Of a stretch of 64,000 bases of DNA, positions 44,236-54,037 are shown piece by piece. Each line of letters opens with the position of its first letter. The stretch's first letter is position 1. Origin of the DNA: Rhodopseudomonas rhenobacensis (GTDB lineage Bacteria; Pseudomonadota; Alphaproteobacteria; Rhizobiales; Xanthobacteraceae); NCBI RefSeq assembly GCF_014203125.1, contig NZ_JACHIH010000017.1, positions 45,175 to 109,174 on the forward strand, in the 5' to 3' direction. Position numbers and translations under genes: made by a program. The notes under the pieces were generated by a model, which worked only from the letters and a program-made list of their open reading frames with translations, had not been told where the DNA came from and searched no databases.

Positions 44236-46038
44236 ATGCTCGACAAGGCGCCCAACGGCAGAGTCTCCGAACTGCTCGCGACATTGGATCAGGCGTTGTC
44301 CGCCGGCGACGTCGAGCGCGCGCTCGATCTGTTTCAGACCGATTGCTATTGGCGCGACCTCGTCGCCTTCACCTGGAATATCAAGACCATGGAGGGCAAG
44401 GATCAGGTCCGCGCGATGCTCGAGGCGAGGCTCGCCGAGACCAGGCCCACCAACTGGAAGATCGCCGACGGCGAAGATTCCACCGAGGCCGACGGCATCA
44501 CCGAGAGCTGGATCCAGTTCGAGACCGCGGTCGCCCGCGGCTTCGGTCATCTACGGCTGAAGGACGGCCGGATCTGGACGCTGCTCACCACCATGGTCGA
44601 GCTGAAGGGCTTTGAGGAGCCGCAGGGCTTCGACCGGCCGATGGGCGCCAAGCACGGCGCCGACCGCAATCGCAAGACCTGGAAGGAAGAGCGCGAGCAG
44701 GAGGCCGCCGAGCTCGGCATCACGAAGCAGCCTTATTGCCTGATCATCGGCGGCGGCCAGGGCGGCATTGCACTGGCGGCGCGGCTGCGCCAGCTCAGCG
44801 TGCCGACCATCGTCATCGAAAAGAACGAGCGCCCCGGCGACAGCTGGCGCAAGCGCTACAAGTCGCTCTGCCTGCACGATCCGGTGTGGTACGATCACCT
44901 GCCCTATCTGCCGTTCCCGGCGAACTGGCCGGTTTTCTCGCCGAAGGACAAGATCGGTGATTGGCTGGAAATGTACACCAAGGTGATGGAGCTCAACTAC
45001 TGGAGAAAGACCACCTGCAAGAAAGCAACTTACGACGAAACGGCCGGCGAATGGACCGTGGTGGTCGAGCGCGATGGCCAGGAAATCGTGCTGAAGCCGA
45101 AGCAACTGGTGCTGGCGACCGGGATGTCGGCCAAACCCAACATGCCGAAATTCGAAGGCATGGAGCTGTTCAAGGGCGACCAGCACCACTCTTCGCAGCA
45201 TCCCGGCCCCGACGCCTACAAGGGCAAGAAGGCGGTGGTGATCGGCTCCAACAATTCCGCCCACGATATATGCGCGGCGCTGTGGGAAGCCGGCGCCGAC
45301 GTCACCATGGTGCAACGCTCGTCAACGCACATCGTGAAGTCGGATTCGCTGATGGAGATCGGGCTTGGCCCGTTATATTCCGAACAAGCGGTGCGGAGCG
45401 GCATGACCACCGAAAAGGCCGACCTGATCTTCGCGTCATTGCCCTACAAGATCCTGCACGAATTTCAGATCCCGATCTACAACGCGATCCGCGAACGCGA
45501 CGCGGATTTCTACAAGCGTCTGGAAGCCGCCGGCTTCATGCTCGACTTCGGCGATGACGATTCAGGCCTGTTCATGAAGTATCTGCGCCGCGGCTCCGGC
45601 TATTACATCGACGTCGGCGCCTCCGAACTGGTCGCCAATGGCAGCATCAAGTTGAAGAGCGGCGTCGACGTGCAGCGGCTCACCGAACATGCGGTGATCC
45701 TGACCGACGGCACCCAGTTGCCTGCGGATCTCGTGGTCTATGCCACCGGCTACGGCTCGATGAACGGCTGGGCGGCGGAGCTGATTTCCAAGGAGGTCGC
45801 CGACAAGGTCGGCAAGTGTTGGGGCCTCGGCTCCAACACCAGGAAAGACCCCGGCCCCTGGGAGGGCGAGCAGCGCAACATGTGGAAGCCGACGCAGCAG
45901 CCGGGGCTATGGTTTCACGGCGGCAACCTGCATCAGTCGCGGCACTACTCGCAATTCCTGTCGCTGCAGTTGAAGGCCCGGATGGAAGGCATTCCGACCC
46001 CGGTCTATGGGCTGCAACAAGTGCATCACTTGGGATGA
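44236..46038 (+). CDS. FAD-dependent flavin monooxygenase with N-terminal SnoaL-like domain
   Basis: 600 residues behind a GGGAGGACAG ribosome site. Residues 1-130 resemble a SnoaL/NTF2-like fold (LFQTDCYWRDLVAFTWNI). Then come an FAD Rossmann motif (IIGGGQGGIALAARLRQ), FMO-type sequence (CLHDPVWYDHLPYLPFPANWP), a second NADPH Rossmann motif (VVIGSNNSAHDICAALW) and the ATGY element of flavin monooxygenases (VVYATGYGSMNGW). It should hydroxylate or oxygenate a small organic molecule using NADPH and O2. It is divergent from pioABC; an O2-using enzyme next to an anoxic operon is notable. Confidence 0.9.
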   Translation: MLDKAPNGRVSELLATLDQALSAGDVERALDLFQTDCYWRDLVAFTWNIKTMEGKDQVRAMLEARLAETRPTNWKIADGEDSTEADGITESWIQFETAVARGFGHLRLKDGRIWTLLTTMVELKGFEEPQGFDRPMGAKHGADRNRKTWKEEREQEAAELGITKQPYCLIIGGGQGGIALAARLRQLSVPTIVIEKNERPGDSWRKRYKSLCLHDPVWYDHLPYLPFPANWPVFSPKDKIGDWLEMYTKVMELNYWRKTTCKKATYDETAGEWTVVVERDGQEIVLKPKQLVLATGMSAKPNMPKFEGMELFKGDQHHSSQHPGPDAYKGKKAVVIGSNNSAHDICAALWEAGADVTMVQRSSTHIVKSDSLMEIGLGPLYSEQAVRSGMTTEKADLIFASLPYKILHEFQIPIYNAIRERDADFYKRLEAAGFMLDFGDDDSGLFMKYLRRGSGYYIDVGASELVANGSIKLKSGVDVQRLTEHAVILTDGTQLPADLVVYATGYGSMNGWAAELISKEVADKVGKCWGLGSNTRKDPGPWEGEQRNMWKPTQQPGLWFHGGNLHQSRHYSQFLSLQLKARMEGIPTPVYGLQQVHHLG

Positions 46039-46136
46039 AGGCGGAGCGAGCGGGCCGCGCGCACAGCGCGGCTCGCATCGCTATCGTGATTCAGCAGGAG
46101 ACACAGCGGGACCGCGGGCTTCGCGCCCGCGTCGCG

Positions 46137-46655
46137 TCATGGCGCGAGGGCAAGACTTCGCTCTGCCGGGGCGTCGTTGCGGCCGCGCTTGGCCGGCGCA
46201 TTGAACAACGGCAGTTCGGTGGTCGACTTGATCTGCTCCATGGTGAACATCGAGGAGACGTCCTGCAGATCGATCTTGGCGATCAGCCGCTGGTAGAGAT
46301 CGTCATAGGCGCGAATATCCGAGACCACCGCGCGGATCAGATAGTCGACGTCGCCGCTCAGCCGATAGAAATCGACCACCTCGGGAAAGCTGACGACGAT
46401 CTTGCGGAACCGCTGCACCCATTCGGCGCTGTGCTGGTTGGTGCGCACCGCGATGAACACGCTGACGCCGAGGTTGAGCTTCTCGGCATCCAGCAAGGCA
46501 ACGCGGCGCTTGATGTAGCCGGAGTTTTCCAGCTTCTGAATCCGCCGCCAGCAGGGCGTCGAACTCAGCCCGACCCGCTCGGCCACCTCCTGCATCGACA
46601 GGCTGCTGTCCACCTGCAAGGTTGCGAGGATTTTGCGGTCAAGCTCGTCGAGCAT
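46137..46655 (-). CDS. Lrp/AsnC-family transcriptional regulator
   Basis: 172 residues from ATG 46655 (GGAGGCCAAT just before). The HTH reads LDELDRKILATLQVDSSLSMQEVAERVGLSSTPCWRRIQKLE in overlapping pieces; a RAM domain (FPEVVDFYRLSGDVDYLIRAVV) follows. Such proteins sense amino acids as octamers. It lies convergent to the monooxygenase gene and downstream of the catabolic cluster, which it could regulate. Confidence 0.93.
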   Translation of the reverse strand: MLDELDRKILATLQVDSSLSMQEVAERVGLSSTPCWRRIQKLENSGYIKRRVALLDAEKLNLGVSVFIAVRTNQHSAEWVQRFRKIVVSFPEVVDFYRLSGDVDYLIRAVVSDIRAYDDLYQRLIAKIDLQDVSSMFTMEQIKSTTELPLFNAPAKRGRNDAPAERSLALAP

Positions 46656-47078
46656 ATTGGCCTCCAATTCAGCGCAGCGGGAGCATAATCATGTCACCCA
46701 ATGCTGCAACTGTGCAAGGATATTGCGAGCCAATCGCATCCGCGAGCATAAACATTCGCCAGCCTGCGCAATGTCACAGCAAGCCGGCGCTTCATTTGAT
46801 GTCATGATGACGCCCATGGCGCCAGCGCGGCGCTACTGGCAACGCGAGCGATCGCCTGCCGAACTCACGGCGGGCACGTTTGGCTTGAGCGCGCCCTAGA
46901 CGCGCTTCAAGATTCCCTGACCGTCATTCCGGGGCGCGAGCAGCGTCAGCTGCGAGCGAGCCCGGAATCCATAACCACCGCAGGGGATATGGATTCCGGA
47001 CTTGCTCGTTCTGACGAACTCGCAATCCGGAATGACGACGGCATTTGGGTTGGGCGTTCGATCCAAACCAAGAATACG
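46656..47078. other. Intergenic region with repeat copy 3
   Basis: Contains the Lrp gene promoter region (46656-46800) and the dispersed repeat (46923-47036). No gene seen. Confidence 0.6.
46923..47036 (+). repeat. Dispersed nested-palindrome repeat, copy 3
   Basis: 114 bp with the same outer and inner arms as copies 1 and 2, 42 bp past the end of the ggt gene. Flanks shared with copy 2 (GCGCTTCAAGATTCCC, TTTGGGTTGG) make the unit about 145 bp. Confidence 0.92.
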
Positions 47079-48878
47079 CTATCGGCCGGCGGCGTAGGCC
47101 TGCATGCCGCGCGGATTGGCGGCAGCGCGACGATAGCCGCCATCCAGCGCAGCTGCGACCAGGCGGCCTTCCGACCAGTCCTCGCCGACTTCGACGACAT
47201 GGCCGCGCCGGCGCAACTCCGCGATGGTTTCCGGCGACAGCCGACTTTCCACCACCAGCACGCCGGGTCGCGATTGCCGCGGCCAGAACGATGCCGGGAA
47301 ATGCTCGCTGTGCCAGGCCGGCGCGTCGATCGCCTCCTGCAGATTCATCCCGGCGTGGACGTGGCGCAGGAAGAATTGCGGAATCCACTGGTCCTGCTGA
47401 TCGCCGCCGGGCGAGCCCCAGGCCAGATACGGCTTGCCGTCGCGCAGCGCCATGGTCGGCGACAGCGTCGAGCGCGGCCGCTTGCCGGGCGCGAGCGCAG
47501 CCGGATGGCTTTCGTCGAGCCAAAACATCTGCGCCCTGGTGCCGAGCGCGAAGCCGAGTTCGGGAATGATCGGCGAACTCTGCAGCCAGCCTCCGGAAGG
47601 CGTCGCGGCAATCATGTTGCCGTCCTTGTCGACGATGTCGAAATGCACGGTGTCGCCGCGCACATTGCCCATCCGACCAACCGTCGGCTCACCGGCGCCG
47701 GAGGCCCCGACGGCAACTCGCGCGCCGCTCGACACCCGCGCGTCGACCTTGCCGGAGAAGCCGTCGATGCTGCCGGGGCGCAGCTCCATCGACGCCATCT
47801 CACCGATCTGCGCGCGGCGCACCGCGTTGTAGGCATCCGACAACAGAATCTCGACCGGCACGTCGGCGAATTTCGGATCGCCGTAGAACGCCTCGCGATC
47901 GGCAAACGCCAGCTTCGAGGCTTCGACCACCAGATGGATGAATTCCGGATCGACCGGGCTGAGCTTGTCGAGATCAAAACCCTTCAGGATCGCCAGTTGC
48001 TGCAGCGCGACCAGCCCTTGCGTCCATGGCCCGGCCTTCAGCATGCGGTAACGGCCGTAGTCATAGCCGATCGGCTGTTCGATGCTGGCCTGCCAATTCG
48101 CCATGTCCTGGCCGGTCAGCACGCCGGCGTGGCGGCGGCCGGTGACGTCCATCACCGGGCTCTTGCAGAATTTGTCGATCGCCTCGGCGACAAACCCCTC
48201 CGACCAGGTTTTTCGCGCAGCCTCAATCTGCACCACGCGACTGCCGCCGGTGGCGAGCGCCTCCTGCAGGATCCGCTGATAGGTGTCGGCCAACTTGGGG
48301 TTCTTGAACAGCATGCCCGGCGCCGGCACCTCGCCGTTCGGCAGAAACACCGCGGCCGAGGTCGGCCAGTGCTCGAGAAACAGCTGCTTGACGGTGGCGA
48401 TGGTGGCGCTGGCGCGCTCGACCAGCGGATGGCCGTTGCGCGCATAGGAAATCGCCGGCGCCAGCACCTCGACCAGATCCATGGTGCCGTAATCGCGCAG
48501 CAGCAGCATCCAGCTGTCGAATGTGCCGGGGATGCAGGCCGCGAGCAATCCAGTGCCGGGCACCAGATCCAGCCCGAGCCCGCGGCAATGCGCGATGCTG
48601 AGGCCGGCGGGCGCAGTGCCCTGCCCGCAGATCACCTCGGTGCGGTCGCGCCTGGCGTCGTGCAGGATCACCGGCACGTCGCCACCGGGGCCGTTGAGAT
48701 GCGGCTCCACCACCTGCAACACGAACGCCACCGCGCAGCCCGCGTCGAACGCGTTGCCGCCCTTCTCCAGGATCGACATGCCGACCGCGGTGGCGATCCA
48801 ATGCGTCGAGGTCACCACGCCGAAGGTGCCGACGATTTCCGGGCGCGTGGTGAAGGCTGAAGGGTCGACGAAGCTCAT
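47079..48878 (-). CDS. ggt: Gamma-glutamyltransferase family protein
   Basis: 599 residues from ATG 48878 (AAAGGAAAC upstream). The conserved opening HWIATAVGMSILEKGGNAFDAGCA and HLNGPGGDVPVIL are present. The Thr nucleophile that starts the small subunit is in RGDTVHFDIVDKDGNMIAATPSGGW (quoted in parts), near residue 405. These enzymes cut gamma-glutamyl or related amide bonds after self-processing. No signal peptide is seen, so it may be cytosolic. It is the last gene of a cluster that imports and modifies a peptide-like substrate. Confidence 0.92.
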   Translation of the reverse strand: MSFVDPSAFTTRPEIVGTFGVVTSTHWIATAVGMSILEKGGNAFDAGCAVAFVLQVVEPHLNGPGGDVPVILHDARRDRTEVICGQGTAPAGLSIAHCRGLGLDLVPGTGLLAACIPGTFDSWMLLLRDYGTMDLVEVLAPAISYARNGHPLVERASATIATVKQLFLEHWPTSAAVFLPNGEVPAPGMLFKNPKLADTYQRILQEALATGGSRVVQIEAARKTWSEGFVAEAIDKFCKSPVMDVTGRRHAGVLTGQDMANWQASIEQPIGYDYGRYRMLKAGPWTQGLVALQQLAILKGFDLDKLSPVDPEFIHLVVEASKLAFADREAFYGDPKFADVPVEILLSDAYNAVRRAQIGEMASMELRPGSIDGFSGKVDARVSSGARVAVGASGAGEPTVGRMGNVRGDTVHFDIVDKDGNMIAATPSGGWLQSSPIIPELGFALGTRAQMFWLDESHPAALAPGKRPRSTLSPTMALRDGKPYLAWGSPGGDQQDQWIPQFFLRHVHAGMNLQEAIDAPAWHSEHFPASFWPRQSRPGVLVVESRLSPETIAELRRRGHVVEVGEDWSEGRLVAAALDGGYRRAAANPRGMQAYAAGR

Positions 48879-48906
48879 CAAGTTTCCTTTGGCGGCAAAG
48901 GCCGCG

Positions 48907-49671
48907 TTACAGGCGCTGGCCGCCGCTGGCGTCGATCTGCTGGCCGGTGACCCAGCCGCCGGCGTCGGAGGCGAGGAACGCCACCACCTTGGCGATGTCG
49001 TCGGGCTGACCGACGCGGCCAAGCGCAATGGTCCCGGCGACCGCGCGGCTCGCCACCGGATCGCGCGCCGTCACGTTCATGTCGGTCGCGGTGGCGCCCG
49101 GCAGCACCGAATTCACCGTGATTTGCCGGGGACCTAGATGCTGCGCGAGCAGCCGGCTCAACGCCTCGAGGCCCGCCTTCGCCGGCGCATAGGCCGCCAT
49201 CAGCGGATAGGCCGAGCGCGTTCCCATCGAGGAGACATTGACGATGCGGCCGCCGTTGCGCAGATGCGGCAGCAGCGCCTTGATGAGAAAGAACGGCGAT
49301 TTCAGATTGGTCTGCAGCAGCCGATCGAAATCCTCCTCGGTGACGTCCTCGATGGTGGCGCGTTTGCTGAGGCCGGCATTGTTGACCAGAATATCGAATT
49401 GCGGACTACGAAACCGCGCGACTAACTCGGCCGACAGTCGTTCCGCCAGCGTCGCCGCGCCGCCCGTCGCCGACAGATCGGCCTGCAGCGCAAAGCCCGC
49501 GCCGCCCGCGGAGACGATGTCGTCGACGGTCTGCTTCGCTGCATCCTCGGCGGAATGGTAGTGCACCGCGACGGTCGCTCCCTCGCCAGCCAAGCGCATT
49601 GCAATCGCCCGGCCGATGCCGCGGCTCGCGCCGGTCACCAGCGCGATCTTGCCCGACAAGGCGCGCGTCAT
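48907..49671 (-). CDS. SDR-family oxidoreductase
   Basis: 254 residues. NADPH motif VTGASRGIGRAIAM, NNAGLSKR, catalytic Ser in NVSSMGTRSAYPLMAAYAPAKAG (Tyr and Lys in YAPAK). The Gly motif and ends match 3-oxoacyl-ACP reductase-like enzymes. ATG 49671 overlaps the stop codon of the acyl-CoA synthetase gene (ATGA). It probably reduces a ketone or oxidises an alcohol in the same pathway. Confidence 0.93.
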   Translation of the reverse strand: MTRALSGKIALVTGASRGIGRAIAMRLAGEGATVAVHYHSAEDAAKQTVDDIVSAGGAGFALQADLSATGGAATLAERLSAELVARFRSPQFDILVNNAGLSKRATIEDVTEEDFDRLLQTNLKSPFFLIKALLPHLRNGGRIVNVSSMGTRSAYPLMAAYAPAKAGLEALSRLLAQHLGPRQITVNSVLPGATATDMNVTARDPVASRAVAGTIALGRVGQPDDIAKVVAFLASDAGGWVTGQQIDASGGQRL

Positions 49672-51176
49672 GCCGACCACCCGCGATTGGCTTCGAGCGT
49701 GCGGGCGCGATCGATCAGGCTCTTGCGGTCGATCTTGTTGGTGCCGGCCCATGGCAGTTCATGGACGAATTCGATCCGGCGCGGATGCTGATAGGCGGGG
49801 CCGTTGGCGATGGCGAATTGCCGGATCTCGTCGAAGCTCGGCGGCGCCTTGGCACGGCTGACGATGAAGGCGACCGGAACCTGGCTGCGCTCCTCGTCGG
49901 GCAGCGGCACCACCACGGCCTGCTGCACCTGCGGGTGCCGCTCCAGCAGCTTCTCGACCTCGCCCGGGTAGATGTTTTCGCCGGAGCACACGAACATGTC
50001 GTCGGCGCGGCCGACGAAGTAATAGAAGCCGTCGGCGTCGCGGCGCATCACGTCGCCGCTGTAGTACCAGCCGTCGGAGATCGCCTTCGCGGTCTGCTCC
50101 GGAAGGTTATGATAGCGCGGCATCAGCGCCGGATTGCGCATCAGCAACACGCCCTCGCTGTCGCTGCCGTTCACCAGTTGCACGCTGTCCGGATCGATCG
50201 GATAGCCGAGCGCCATCGGCGGCGTCGGGATGCCCTGCGGGTGCGGACCGAACACCGCCGGCCCGGCTTCGGTGGTGCCGTAACCGAGCGTGATGGTGAC
50301 GTTGGGAAGCGCCTGCTGGATCTTGTCCCACAGCGCCATGGTCATCGGTGCCGATCCCAGCATCAAGCGCCGGATCGACGTGATGTCGTGGGTCGCCAGC
50401 AGCTCGTGCTCCTTGACGACGCGCGCCCACATCGTCGGCACCGCGTTGGCCGCGCTCACCTGATAGGTCGCGATCGCCTCGATGTAGCTGCGAACCTCGA
50501 ACGACGGCAGCAGCACCACCGAGGCGTTCCTGGCAAAGATCGTCTTGATCGCAAACAGCCCGTTCATGTGAAACAGCGGTTGGGCGATGACGTAGCGTTC
50601 GTCGTCGCTGAGCGCGCCGCCGGTGCGCGTCGCGATTGCCCAGAGCTGGCCGGAGTGCGTCAGCGGCACGCCCTTGGGGCGGCCGGTGGAGCCTGAGGTG
50701 TAGAGCATCTGGCCGATTTCGTCGGGCGCAGCCTTGACGCTCTCGAACTCGCCGGGCTTGATCAGCGCGGCGAAACCACCATCATCGACATCGTCAAAAT
50801 CGATCACCTGGATGCCGGCGCGCACCAGCGGCCGATGCGCCGCATCGACGAAGGCGAGCTCGATCCTGGCGTCGTCCATCACGTAATCGATGGTGTCGCG
50901 CGGCAGCTTGATGTTGACCGGAACCGCGATGCAGCCGGCACGCATGATGCCGAAATAGCAGACGATGTATTCGGCGCGATTGAACGACGCGATGGCGATA
51001 TGGCTGCCGCGGGCATAACCCTGCTCGGTGAGATAGTTCGCCACGCCGTTAGCCAGCCGATCGATCTCGCGATGGCTGTAGCGCTTCGGATGATCGCGAT
51101 CGACCAGATCGATGATCGCCTCGCGATCGAGGTCGCGCTCGCGGTCGACCAGGTCTCCGAGATTATGCCAACGCAT
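49668..51176 (-). CDS. Acyl-CoA synthetase (AMP-forming)
   Basis: 502 residues from ATG 51176 (GGAGAAC before). P-loop MLYTSGSTGRPKGVPLTHSG, GYGTTEAGP, YYSGDVMRRDADGFYYF, DDMFVCSGENIYPGEVE, and the C-terminal Lys in TNKIDRKSL are all present. It activates a carboxylic acid to acyl-CoA; the acid is unknown. Overlaps the SDR gene by 4 bp, 26 bp from the dppF-like gene. Confidence 0.94.
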   Translation of the reverse strand: MRWHNLGDLVDRERDLDREAIIDLVDRDHPKRYSHREIDRLANGVANYLTEQGYARGSHIAIASFNRAEYIVCYFGIMRAGCIAVPVNIKLPRDTIDYVMDDARIELAFVDAAHRPLVRAGIQVIDFDDVDDGGFAALIKPGEFESVKAAPDEIGQMLYTSGSTGRPKGVPLTHSGQLWAIATRTGGALSDDERYVIAQPLFHMNGLFAIKTIFARNASVVLLPSFEVRSYIEAIATYQVSAANAVPTMWARVVKEHELLATHDITSIRRLMLGSAPMTMALWDKIQQALPNVTITLGYGTTEAGPAVFGPHPQGIPTPPMALGYPIDPDSVQLVNGSDSEGVLLMRNPALMPRYHNLPEQTAKAISDGWYYSGDVMRRDADGFYYFVGRADDMFVCSGENIYPGEVEKLLERHPQVQQAVVVPLPDEERSQVPVAFIVSRAKAPPSFDEIRQFAIANGPAYQHPRRIEFVHELPWAGTNKIDRKSLIDRARTLEANRGWSA

Positions 51177-51202
51177 CGGGTTCTCCAAAAAGCTCTGACG
51201 TG

Positions 51203-52186
51203 TCACTGGGCGGCGTCCACCAACGGCAACGCCGGGTGCTCCAGCAGATCGTAATGGCAGGCGACCTTCCGCCCGTCGTTCACCGGGCGCAGCATCGGGC
51301 GCTCCTGCCGGCAGCGCTCCTGCGCGTAGGGGCAGCGGGTATTGAAGCTGCACCCCGGAGGCGGATTGAGCGGGCTCGGCAATTCGCCCTGCAGGATGCT
51401 CTTGACGCGACGCCGCGCCAGCCGCGGATCGGCCACCGGCGCCGCTGCCAATAAGGCCTGGGTGTAGGGATGCGCCGGTTGACGCCAGACGTCCTCGCTG
51501 CGGCCGCTCTCGACGACGCGGCCGAGATACATCACGATCAAGCGGTCGGAGATATGCTCGACCACCGACAGATCGTGCGAGATGAACAGATAGGCCACGC
51601 CGGTCGACTGCTGCAGGTCTTCCAACAGATTGATCACCTGCGCGCGCACCGAGACGTCGAGCGCCGACACCGGCTCGTCGCAGATGATCACTTTCGGGCT
51701 CAAGGCCAAGGCGCGGGCAATGCCGAGCCGCTGCCGCTGCCCGCCGGAAAACTCGTGCGGATAGCGCTTCACCGCCTCCTTCGGCAGCCCGACCTTCTCC
51801 AACAGCTCAGTAACCCGATCGCGAATGTCACGGCGCGACCAGCCGGCGACGCTGAGCGGCTGGCCGACGATGGTGCCGACGTTGTGCCGCGGATTGAGCG
51901 AGCCGTAGGGATCCTGAAAGATCATCTGCATGGTCTTCCGCGCGTCCTTCAACGCGCGGCTCTGCATATGGCTGATGTCCTGGCCGTCGAGGATCACCAG
52001 GCCGTCGCAGGTCGGCACCAGCCGCATCACCGCCTTGCCGAGCGTCGACTTGCCACAGCCGGATTCGCCGACCAGGCCGACGGTCTCGCCGGCGTTGAGT
52101 TCGAAACTGACATCGTCGACCGCGCGCACGGTGCCCTGCGTGGTCTGGTACTGCACGCAAAGGCTAAGAACCGATAGCAGCGACAT
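51203..52186 (-). CDS. Oligopeptide/dipeptide ABC transporter ATPase (DppF-type)
   Basis: 327 residues. Walker [13 protein letters not shown], signature SGGQRQRLGIA, Walker B ICDEPVSALD, and the C-terminal Cys motif CSFNTRCPYAQERC that often binds an Fe-S cluster. It starts inside the upstream ATPase gene (23-bp overlap). Confidence 0.95.
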   Translation of the reverse strand: MSLLSVLSLCVQYQTTQGTVRAVDDVSFELNAGETVGLVGESGCGKSTLGKAVMRLVPTCDGLVILDGQDISHMQSRALKDARKTMQMIFQDPYGSLNPRHNVGTIVGQPLSVAGWSRRDIRDRVTELLEKVGLPKEAVKRYPHEFSGGQRQRLGIARALALSPKVIICDEPVSALDVSVRAQVINLLEDLQQSTGVAYLFISHDLSVVEHISDRLIVMYLGRVVESGRSEDVWRQPAHPYTQALLAAAPVADPRLARRRVKSILQGELPSPLNPPPGCSFNTRCPYAQERCRQERPMLRPVNDGRKVACHYDLLEHPALPLVDAAQ

Positions 52187-53189
52187 CGCGCGACAACTCC
52201 TCTTCGGCCGCGAAACAGGCGGCGGTGCGGTGGGGCAGCAGCGGCTTCAGCACCGGGCGCTCGGCGCGGCAGCGGTCGAAGGCGTCCGGGCAACGATTCT
52301 GGAATGCGCAGCCGGTCGGCAGGTTTTCCAGTGCCGGCACGCTGCCGGTGATCTCGACCAGTCGGTCGCCTTGGCGCTGTGCCGACGGCGTGGCGCCGAG
52401 CAGGCCGCGGGTGTAGCGATGCAGTGGCCGTTCGAACAGGCCCTCGACCGGCGCCTCCTCGACCTTGCGGCCGGCATACATCACCACCACGCGGTCCGCG
52501 GTTTCCGCGACCACGCCGAGATCGTGGGTGATGATGATCAGCCCCATGCCGGTATCGGTCTGCACGTCTTTCATCAAATCGAGGATCTGCGCCTGGATGG
52601 TGACATCGAGCGCGGTGGTCGGCTCATCGGCGATCAACAGCTTCGGGCCGCAGGCGATCGCCATCGCGATCATCACCCGCTGGCTCATGCCGCCGGACAT
52701 CTGATGCGGATAATCGTTGAGCCGGCGCTCGGCGTCCGGGATCCGCACCCGCCGCAGCATCTCCACCGCGCGATTCGACGCCTCCTTGCGCGAGACGTCG
52801 GCGTGGCAGCGGATCGCCTCGATCAGCTGATCGCCGATGGTGATCACCGGGTTCAGCGAGGTCATCGGATCCTGGAAGATCATCGAAATGTCCTTGCCGC
52901 GGACCCGCTGCATCTCGCGATCGGAAAGGCCCGCGAGGTCGCGGCCCATGAAGCGGATCGCACCGCCGACGATCTTGGCGGGCGGCTCCGGCAACAGCCG
53001 CATCACCGACAGCGCGGCGAGCGATTTGCCGCAGCCGGATTCACCGACGATCGCCAGCGTCTCGCCGGCCGACACCGTCAACGACAGCCCGTCGATCGCC
53101 GGCAGCACGCCGCGCCGGGTGAATAGCGACACTTCGAGTTTGTCGATTTCCAGCAGCGGCGCGGATGGTGCGAGCGCAATGGCGGCCAT
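52164..53189 (-). CDS. Oligopeptide/dipeptide ABC transporter ATPase (DppD-type)
   Basis: 341 residues. Walker [13 protein letters not shown], signature [12 protein letters not shown], Walker [13 protein letters not shown]-terminal [18 protein letters not shown] 53189 overlaps the permease stop codon (ATGA). Confidence 0.95.
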   Translation of the reverse strand: MAAIALAPSAPLLEIDKLEVSLFTRRGVLPAIDGLSLTVSAGETLAIVGESGCGKSLAALSVMRLLPEPPAKIVGGAIRFMGRDLAGLSDREMQRVRGKDISMIFQDPMTSLNPVITIGDQLIEAIRCHADVSRKEASNRAVEMLRRVRIPDAERRLNDYPHQMSGGMSQRVMIAMAIACGPKLLIADEPTTALDVTIQAQILDLMKDVQTDTGMGLIIITHDLGVVAETADRVVVMYAGRKVEEAPVEGLFERPLHRYTRGLLGATPSAQRQGDRLVEITGSVPALENLPTGCAFQNRCPDAFDRCRAERPVLKPLLPHRTAACFAAEEELSRDVAAIGS

Positions 53190-54034
53190 CAGCGGTCCCT
53201 CAGCTTCGGGTTGAGCGCATCGTTGAGGCCGTCGCCGACCAGATTGAGCGCCAGCACGGTGAGCATGATCGCCAAGCCCGGCACCGCGCAGATGTACCAG
53301 GAGCTGCGGATCAAGGTGCGGCCGTCGCCGATCAGCCGGCCCCAGCTCGAGACGTTGGGATCGCCGAGCCCGAGGAACGACACCGCGGATTCGAACAGCA
53401 CCGCGCCGGCGATCACCAGCGACGACAGCACGATCACCGGCGGCAGCGCGTTCGGCAGTATCTCGCCGAACATGATGCGCAGATTGCCCATCCCCATCGC
53501 CCGACAGGCCTGGACGAATTCGCGGTCGCGCAGCGACATGAATTCCGCCCGCGTCAGTCGGGCGATCGGCGTCCAAGTGACGATGCCGACCGCGATGGTG
53601 ACGTATTCGATCTTCTGGCCCAGGATCGCAACGATGGTCAGCACGAAGATCAGGTTGGGGATGGTCTGGAATAATTCGGTGAACCGCATCAACAGCTCGT
53701 CGACCCAGCCGCCGAAATACGCCGCGGTGGCGCCGACGCTGATCCCGATGATGGTCGCGGTCAGGCTGGCGCAAACCCCGATCAGCAAGGTGGTGCGCGC
53801 GCCATAGGCGATCATCGCGGCGATGTCGCGGCCGAGCGAGTCGGTGCCGAGCGGATAGCGCGATGACACGAACGGCCAGATCTCCGGCTTGCCGACGATC
53901 CGCAACGGATTGCGCGGAAACAGCCAGGGCGCCGCGAGCGCCACGCCGATCACCAGGATCACCAGCGCGAAGCCGACCAGCGCCGCGCGGTTGCGGGCGA
54001 AACGGCGGGCGAAATCGATGGTCAAGCTCAGCAT
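53189..54034 (-). CDS. ABC transporter permease (DppC-type)
   Basis: 281 residues, six TM helices. [24 protein letters not shown] and the EAA loop ([25 protein letters not shown]) are typical of DppC. It pairs with the DppB-type permease encoded just upstream. Confidence 0.95.
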   Translation of the reverse strand: MLSLTIDFARRFARNRAALVGFALVILVIGVALAAPWLFPRNPLRIVGKPEIWPFVSSRYPLGTDSLGRDIAAMIAYGARTTLLIGVCASLTATIIGISVGATAAYFGGWVDELLMRFTELFQTIPNLIFVLTIVAILGQKIEYVTIAVGIVTWTPIARLTRAEFMSLRDREFVQACRAMGMGNLRIMFGEILPNALPPVIVLSSLVIAGAVLFESAVSFLGLGDPNVSSWGRLIGDGRTLIRSSWYICAVPGLAIMLTVLALNLVGDGLNDALNPKLRDR

Positions 54035-54037
54035 GCG

